Below are positions 15,576 to 16,381 of a DNA stretch of 16,381 bases, piece by piece. The DNA is taken from NCBI GenBank assembly GCA_964356295.1, contig CAYHHE010000064.1, positions 1 to 16,381 of the forward strand. Direction: 5' to 3'. Positions within the stretch are counted from its first letter, which is position 1, and each line of letters begins with the position of its first letter. The translations under genes and the position numbers were made by a program. The DNA comes from CAVQGZ01 sp964356295. GTDB lineage: Bacteria > Actinomycetota > Actinomycetes > Jiangellales > Jiangellaceae. The notes below the pieces were generated by a model. The model did no database searches and was not told the origin of the DNA. It saw only the letters and a list, made by a program, of their open reading frames with translations.

Positions 15576-16097
15576 GTGACCGAGATGCCCACCACGGGCG
15601 AGCCGGAGGCCGGTTCCCAGCCGCCGCCGTCGGGAGACGGTGTCGGCGCCACGGTGCCTTCGGCTGCTGCCCGACACCGATGGGCTCGGTTGACCGCACT
15701 CAATCCGCGCCTGTTCATGGTGCGGCTGTTCGTGAGCGGTGTGGCGGTCGTCGTCACGGTGGCTGTCGTGCCAGGGCTTGGCTTCACCGGATGGCGGGGT
15801 GGCGAGTTCGCGGTCGTTGCGCTGATCTACGCGGCACTGACGGCGGTGGTCAAGCCCGCCTAGGAGTCTCTCGCCTTGCGGTTCCTGGTGGCGACGTACG
15901 GGCTTGTGATCATTCTCATCAGCGCGACGCTGCTGTTCATCCTGGCCCAGGTGCTGGATGAGCTCATCGTCGACGACCGGCTGTGGCAGTTGCTGCTCGG
16001 AGGCCTCGTGGTCGGTGTGGTGGGCATGGTGCTCGAGACCGCCGCGGGAGCCACTCAGCCCGTGCTCGACACTCGGGACCGGGAGGAGTCGGCGTGA
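15576..16097 (+). pseudogene. Mycobacterial-type 4TM holin-like (PF04020) membrane protein interrupted by an in-frame TAG
   Basis: One continuous frame from GTG 15576 (or ATG 15585) to TGA 16095-16097 encodes a four-span protein of the 'phage holin superfamily IV/4TM' type. A single TAG at 15861-15863 interrupts it. Before the stop: RLFVSGVAVVVTVAVVPGLG and ALIYAALTAVVKPA. After it, in the same frame: ESLALRFLVATYGLVIILIS, LIVDDRLWQLLLGGLVVGVV. The family usually reads KP/RP-[IVA]-L at this place, so the TAG probably stands for a Leu codon (TTG to TAG needs one change). The second half could in theory restart at TTG 15876, giving a split protein. The family is a membrane protein of unclear role and is not evidence of a prophage. 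It overlaps the next start in a GTGA arrangement. Confidence 0.75.
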
Positions 16098-16381
16098 GCA
16101 GCAGCCTGACCACGTACAACGAGAACCGGAGCCTGTAGCAGGTCTACGGGTCGATCCTGCACTTCGCCGGGGACGGGCTGGTCGACCGCACCGCGCTGGG
16201 TGGTCCTCGGCTGCGGATCCAGAGGTGGATCTACCGCGTCTACAAGACAACCACCGTTGTCGACAGCTCAGCGCACTCGCATCATTCTCGAAGGGTTGGG
16301 CCCCACGTACGTCAAGCTTGGCTAGACCGAAGTTCCCCCTGCTTGGGGGGTGGTTCGTGGCGCTGACCTGGGTGTTTGGGG
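16094..16381 (+). pseudogene. N-terminal part of an ABC1/AarF-UbiB-type kinase gene, damaged and partial
   Basis: GTG 16094 overlaps the previous stop (GTGA) with GGGAGGAG ahead, a sound start. The frame reads SSSLTTYNENRSL, then TAG at 16136-16138, then QVYGSILHFAGDGLVDRTAL, resembling the N-terminal helical region of ABC1-family kinases. Downstream a different frame holds the family hallmark LSTAQRTRIILEGLGPTYVK followed by LG, and then a TAG at 16323-16325 exactly where the invariant Gln of KLGQ should be. So two ambers and one frameshift occur within 230 bases. After 16323 no ABC1 similarity is visible; the last 55 bases have coding-like third positions in a third frame (FPLLGGWFVALTWVFG), possibly another gene or a junction. 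ABC1 proteins are atypical ATP-dependent kinases linked to quinone and lipid metabolism. The window ends here, so the rest cannot be judged. Confidence 0.6.

Noticed and set aside
15576..16097. Prophage because of a 'holin' family name
   Set aside because: PF04020 4TM proteins are widespread chromosomal membrane proteins, and no other phage gene is present.
15576..16381. TAG recoded as an amino acid (alternative code, pyrrolysine or suppression)
   Set aside because: The arylsulfatase uses TAG as its stop, the expected residues at the three sites differ, and a frameshift lies in the same stretch; decay or error is simpler.
1..16381. tRNA genes, CRISPR arrays, insertion sequences with terminal repeats
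   Set aside because: Looked for on both strands by eye; no cloverleaf with a CCA-proximal stem, no regular spaced repeats and no transposase motif were found.

Overview
The window looks like a chromosomal segment of a high-GC actinobacterium. Real reading frames have almost exclusively G or C at third codon positions, GTG starts and GGAGG-type ribosome binding sites are common, and several families are typical of that phylum (DUF6325, DUF7144, MalT-like LuxR regulators). Genus cannot be read from this. I see no tRNA, rRNA, CRISPR array or intact mobile element.

Layout: (1) The left edge holds the last codons of an unidentified gene (3-56), then a large MalT-type LuxR regulator (251-2419). 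(2) A full-length DUF6325 gene on the minus strand (2864-2430) converges with the regulator. It diverges from a tight plus-strand operon (3055-7139): LURP-one/scramblase-fold protein, ZIP-type metal transporter broken by two compensating frameshifts, half-length DUF6325 protein, and an 811-residue fusion of PAP2-like membrane domain, kinase-like domain and LPG-synthase-type flippase domain. (3) 7142-7943 is a decayed stretch with a CLC chloride-channel remnant and the cut-off start of another gene. (4) 7944-13644 is a sulfur module: anaerobic-type sulfatase-maturating radical SAM enzyme (minus), a divergent Cys-type arylsulfatase, and a SulP sulfate permease, followed by a small lipoprotein. 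(5) 14391-16381 holds small membrane proteins (one unknown, one DUF7144, one mycobacterial-type 4TM holin-like protein interrupted by an in-frame amber) and the damaged start of an ABC1/AarF-UbiB kinase gene running off the window.

Working together: the sulfur module is the clearest pathway. The maturase converts the sulfatase active-site Cys to formylglycine, the sulfatase releases sulfate from organic esters, and SulP moves sulfate across the membrane. The 3055-7139 operon is the best candidate for something undescribed. It joins a lipid-binding or scramblase-fold protein, a metal transporter, a DUF6325 protein and a flippase whose two accessory domains both seem to have lost catalytic residues, which suggests envelope-lipid or stress physiology (inference).

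Caution: several disruptions (ZIP twice, CLC twice) fall in C or G homopolymers, so some 'pseudogenes' may be sequencing errors. The CLC internal deletion and the amber codons at the right end are harder to explain that way.
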